The notes under the pieces were generated by a model. That model was not told where the DNA came from. It did no database searches and saw only the letters and a list, made by a program, of their open reading frames with translations. From JAFGPJ01 sp964612465 (GTDB lineage: Bacteria > Planctomycetota > Phycisphaerae > Sedimentisphaerales > Anaerobacaceae), in NCBI GenBank assembly GCA_964612465.1, contig CAZTDF010000088.1, positions 1 through 17,460 of the forward strand: a stretch of 17,460 nt of DNA, written 5' to 3'. The position numbers and the translations under genes are program-made. Of this stretch, positions 14,409 to 17,460 are shown in pieces. Position 1 is the first letter of the stretch. Each line of letters starts with the position of its first letter.

Positions 14409-14801
14409 TCATTTTTTTCGCATCCCTGACTTTTTGGCCTTTCGAGAATCGTAATTGGGATTCGGCGTCAGTATTTGAGCGTTCACTTTACTTCGCCAGT
14501 TATAGAGCATCTTTTTCAATTTTTCAACTTTTTCCGGCATTTTTTTTGCCAGGTTGTTCTGCTCGCCGATGTCTTCTTTGAGATTGTACAGTTCGAATTC
14601 GTTGCCGGGGCCGCAAATGCTCTCGTCGAACCATTCGATCAGCTTATAATCGCCCGCGCGTACGGCACCGCATGGCCCGATGCTGCTGCTGTGATAGTGG
14701 GGATAGTGCCAGTAAACGGCCCGGCGATTAAGTGTGCCGCTTTGATTTAGGACCGGCACGAGGCTGACACCGTCGTTAAGGTCTTTTGTGGAGAAATTTG
14801 C
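14409..14801 (-). pseudogene. 5'-truncated sulfatase gene (C-terminal about 130 codons only)
   Basis: The frame reads DGVSLVPVL, then RRAVYWHYPHY, AVRAGDYKLIEWF, ELYNLKEDIGEQNNLA and a TPNPNYD ending. This is the standard C-terminal region of a planctomycete/Bacteroidetes-type arylsulfatase. The entire catalytic N-terminal part (signal peptide, C-x-P-x-R site, metal Asp residues) is absent. In-frame similarity continues upstream of the only possible start (GTG 14759, no ribosome binding site) right up to the TGA stop codon of clpB at 14802-14804. A deletion therefore appears to have joined clpB's end to the middle of a sulfatase gene. If translated at all, the product would be an inactive fragment. 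It differs in sequence from the intact sulfatase at 1836-3629 and represents a second paralogue. Confidence 0.85.
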
Positions 14802-17390
14802 TCACGCCGGCTCTATTTTCTCGAAGCTGAACTTGTGGGCGTCGGCATCGATTTTTATGGTGTCGCCGTCGGCGAATTTTCCGGCCAAAAGCTCGGCGGC
14901 CAGCGGATTCTCCAACTGCTGCTGGATCGTGCGCTTCAGAGGTCTCGCGCCGAAGGCCGGGTCGTAGCCTTCGTCCATGATTTGCTCCCGGGCAGCATCC
15001 GTGAATTCGACCTGGATGTTGCGGCTATCCAGACGCTCAGCCAGGTAATCCAGTTGAATATCGACAATCTTCCGCAGGTCCTCTTTGCGAAGCATATGGA
15101 AGACGATTATTTCATCGATCCGATTCAGGAATTCCGGCTTAAAAACCTGCTTGAGCACATCTTTGACGTGGGCCTCGATTTCCCAGTCGGCACCGGATTC
15201 TTCGGTAAGCTGCTGGATTTGGTGGCTGGCGATATTGCTGGTCATAATTATAACGGTGTTCTTGAAATCGACGGTCCGGCCTTTGCCGTCGGTCAACCGG
15301 CCGTCGTCGAAGACCTGGAGCATAACGTTGAAGACATCCGGGTGGGCCTTCTCGATCTCGTCGAGCAAAATCACCGAGTAGGGTTTTCGCCGGACCGCTT
15401 CGGTCAGACGGCCGCCCTCTTCGAAACCGACATAGCCCGGAGGCGAACCGATCAGCCGTGCGACAGAATGCGGCTCCATGAATTCACTCATATCGACCCG
15501 AACCATCGCGTGCGGATCGTTAAACAGAAAATCCGCAAGCGCTTTGGAAAGCTCGGTCTTGCCCACGCCGGTCGGGCCGAGAAACAGGAATGTCCCTATC
15601 GGCCGGTTCGGGTCGCCTAATCCCGAGCGGCTCCTGCGAACAGCATTACAAAGTGCTTCTACGGCTTCATTCTGGCCGACCACTCGCCGGCGAATCGCAT
15701 CCTCCATTTTCATCAGACGCTCACGTTCTCCGCTCAATAATTTCGCGATGGGTATTGACGTCCACTTCGAAACAACCCCGGCGATATGCTCTTCGGTGAC
15801 TTCGTTGTGGATGATCGCCTTGTCGGACCTGGAAAGCTGGGCCTCTTTTTCTTCCAGCTCTTTGTTCAGGTTTGTAATCGTCTCGTATTTCAAGCGGGCA
15901 GCGGTCTCCAGGTCGCCTTTACGCTGGGCATCTTCGAATTGATTTTGAGCATCTTCGATTTTCTGTTTGAGAGTTTTAATCTGGTCGATCTCACCCTTTT
16001 CACCTTCCCATTGCGCCGTGAGTTGTTTGTCACGCTCCTGCAGCTCGGCCAACTGTTTTTCGGTATTCTTAAGCCTTTCGGCGCTGGCTTCATCGTTTTC
16101 TTTCTTCAGCGCTTCTCGTTCGATCTGGTACTGGACGATCTTTCTGCGAATACCGTCCAGTTCGGCCGGCAGCGAGTCATTTTCAATCCGCAGTTTCGAA
16201 GCTGACTCATCAATTAAATCGATGGCTTTGTCCGGCAGCCACCGGTCGGTGATGTACCGGTTCGACAAAGTCGCAGCGGCAACAAGCGCCGAATCGGTAA
16301 TGCGAACGCCATGATGCGCATCATAGCGGGCCTTGAGTCCCCGCAGGATAGCGATAGTTTCTTCGACGCTCGGCGGATTAATCAGAATCGGCTGGAAACG
16401 CCTCTCGAGCGCCGCGTCTTTCTCAATGTACTTTCGGTACTCGTCAATCGTGGTTGCGCCGATGCAGCGCAGCTCGCCCCGCGCGAGGGAAGGCTTTAAA
16501 AGATTGCCCGCATCGACGGCTCCTTCGGCCTTGCCGGCCCCGACTACTGTGTGCAGCTCATCGATAAAGAGGATGATTTGTCCCCCGGCTGCGATGACTT
16601 CTTTCAGCACGGCCTTAAACCGGTCCTCGAATTCGCCCCTGAATTTCGTGCCGGCTATCAACGCCCCCATATCAAGAGCAACAACTCTCTTGTTCTTCAG
16701 CCCCACGGGGACATCACCTGCAACAATCCGCTGGGCAAGGCCTTCGACGATGGCGGTTTTGCCGACGCCTGGCTCGCCGATCAGCACCGGATTATTCTTC
16801 GTTCGGCGGTTGAGAACCTGCATACACCGCCTTATCTCTTCCTCCCTGCCGATCACCGGGTCGAGCTTTCCCTTGCGGGCCATCTCCAAAAGGTCGATCC
16901 CGTAGCGTTCCAGCGCCTTGTATTTATCTTCCGGATTCTGGTCGGTTATCTTTTCCGGGCCGCGGATTTCTTTCAGGGCCGTTTCAATCTGTTCCGGCGT
17001 AACCGAGTTTAGCTGCAAAATCTCCTTAGCGTCACTCTGCACAGAAGCAAGCGAGATCAACAGATGCTCGACGCTCAAATATTCATCGCCCATCGCATCG
17101 GCCCTGTTTTGCGCATCAAGCACGATCTGGCCCAGCACGGGATCCGGCATGATTTGATTGCTGCTTTTGCCTTCCGGGAGGCGTCCAAGCTCGCTGTCCA
17201 CCATCTCTTTGATTCGACCGACATTGGCGCCGATTTTTTTTAGTATCTCTACGGCAACGCCGGCATTGTCGCTACAAACAACGCTCAACAGATGCAGCGG
17301 CGCCATCACGGTATGCGATTTGGCCATTGCGATTTGCTGAGCCGTGGCTATCGCCTCCTGGGCTTTTAGCGTAAATTTGTCGAATTTCAT
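14802..17390 (-). CDS. clpB: ATP-dependent disaggregase ClpB
   Basis: ClpB is a cytoplasmic hexameric AAA+ chaperone that pulls polypeptides out of aggregates together with DnaK. The 862-residue protein has every expected part: Clp-N repeats (residues 1-145), AAA1 with Walker A GEPGVGKT at 205-212 and Walker B ILFIDE near 273-278, a coiled-coil M domain (about 405-530) that separates it from ClpA and ClpC, AAA2 with Walker A GPTGVGKT at 605-612 and Walker B VILLDEIEKAHPDVFN, and the C-terminal ClpB-D2-small domain. The length matches E. coli ClpB (857). ATG 17390 has GAGG 6 bases upstream. No CIRCE element is visible in the 70 upstream bases available. Its stop codon directly abuts a sulfatase remnant. 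Confidence 0.98.
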   Translation of the reverse strand: MKFDKFTLKAQEAIATAQQIAMAKSHTVMAPLHLLSVVCSDNAGVAVEILKKIGANVGRIKEMVDSELGRLPEGKSSNQIMPDPVLGQIVLDAQNRADAMGDEYLSVEHLLISLASVQSDAKEILQLNSVTPEQIETALKEIRGPEKITDQNPEDKYKALERYGIDLLEMARKGKLDPVIGREEEIRRCMQVLNRRTKNNPVLIGEPGVGKTAIVEGLAQRIVAGDVPVGLKNKRVVALDMGALIAGTKFRGEFEDRFKAVLKEVIAAGGQIILFIDELHTVVGAGKAEGAVDAGNLLKPSLARGELRCIGATTIDEYRKYIEKDAALERRFQPILINPPSVEETIAILRGLKARYDAHHGVRITDSALVAAATLSNRYITDRWLPDKAIDLIDESASKLRIENDSLPAELDGIRRKIVQYQIEREALKKENDEASAERLKNTEKQLAELQERDKQLTAQWEGEKGEIDQIKTLKQKIEDAQNQFEDAQRKGDLETAARLKYETITNLNKELEEKEAQLSRSDKAIIHNEVTEEHIAGVVSKWTSIPIAKLLSGERERLMKMEDAIRRRVVGQNEAVEALCNAVRRSRSGLGDPNRPIGTFLFLGPTGVGKTELSKALADFLFNDPHAMVRVDMSEFMEPHSVARLIGSPPGYVGFEEGGRLTEAVRRKPYSVILLDEIEKAHPDVFNVMLQVFDDGRLTDGKGRTVDFKNTVIIMTSNIASHQIQQLTEESGADWEIEAHVKDVLKQVFKPEFLNRIDEIIVFHMLRKEDLRKIVDIQLDYLAERLDSRNIQVEFTDAAREQIMDEGYDPAFGARPLKRTIQQQLENPLAAELLAGKFADGDTIKIDADAHKFSFEKIEPA

Positions 17391-17423
17391 AGCTAACCTC
17401 TTTTAATACATATACGAATTTAA

Positions 17424-17451
17424 ATTATAACTACTGGAATATATATCAAGT
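17424..17451 (-). promoter_or_regulatory. Putative clpB promoter
   Basis: On the minus strand a consensus TATAAT box (17429-17424) lies 34 bases before the ATG. The -35 region is weak: ACTTGA (17451-17446) gives 16-base spacing. Neither a CIRCE inverted repeat nor a sigma-32-type -10 (CCCCAT-like) is present in the visible part, so heat control, if any, is not evident. Confidence 0.42.
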
Positions 17452-17460
17452 GCAAACAAC

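Noticed and set aside
17391..17460. Possible CIRCE or sigma-32 heat-shock control of clpB
   Set aside because: No TTAGCACTC inverted repeat and no CCCCAT-type -10 box is visible; only an ordinary TATAAT box is seen.

Overview
The window looks like chromosomal DNA from a planctomycete, probably of the Phycisphaerae/Sedimentisphaerales type. This is an inference from gene content: a Tat-exported sulfatase with an extra C-terminal module, a remnant of a second sulfatase, a secreted PIG-L deacetylase, a prepilin-like protein with a C-terminal ADGR motif, and a very large secreted protein ending in a 'choice-of-anchor Q' type beta-helix. Most genes are moderately GC-rich. The large secreted protein is clearly more AT-rich.

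Layout: bases 2-400 hold the 3' end of an M48 metalloprotease. An orphan Doc/Fic-type toxin gene (455-808, minus) follows, with a cluster of TTAACC repeats and a perfect dyad in front of it. A lipoprotein gene (1025-1657, minus) diverges from a sulfatase / PIG-L deacetylase pair (1836-4614, plus). Two very small membrane-protein genes flank a long AT-rich gap (4790-5038 minus, 5483-5656 plus). Next come glmS and a tightly linked prepilin-like gene (8451-5869, minus), divergent from hisH-hisF (8559-9989, plus). The 1130-residue secreted multidomain protein (10198-13590, plus) faces a gap with a probable IS3-type transposase scrap, a small basic protein of unknown function (13922-14356, minus), a 5'-truncated sulfatase pseudogene (14409-14801, minus), and full-length clpB (14802-17390, minus).

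How the genes work together: the sulfatase and PIG-L deacetylase are spaced like an operon and both carry export signals, so they may strip sulfate and N-acetyl groups from the same sulfated aminoglycan outside the cytoplasm. GlmS makes glucosamine-6-phosphate for the cell envelope. HisH and HisF form imidazole glycerol phosphate synthase. ClpB is the stress disaggregase. The items most worth a second look are the esterase-like/beta-helix fusion protein, the sulfatase remnant joined in frame directly to the clpB stop codon, the antitoxin-less Doc with its repeat cluster, and the apparently leaderless small membrane protein. I found no CRISPR array, tRNA, rRNA or complete insertion sequence.
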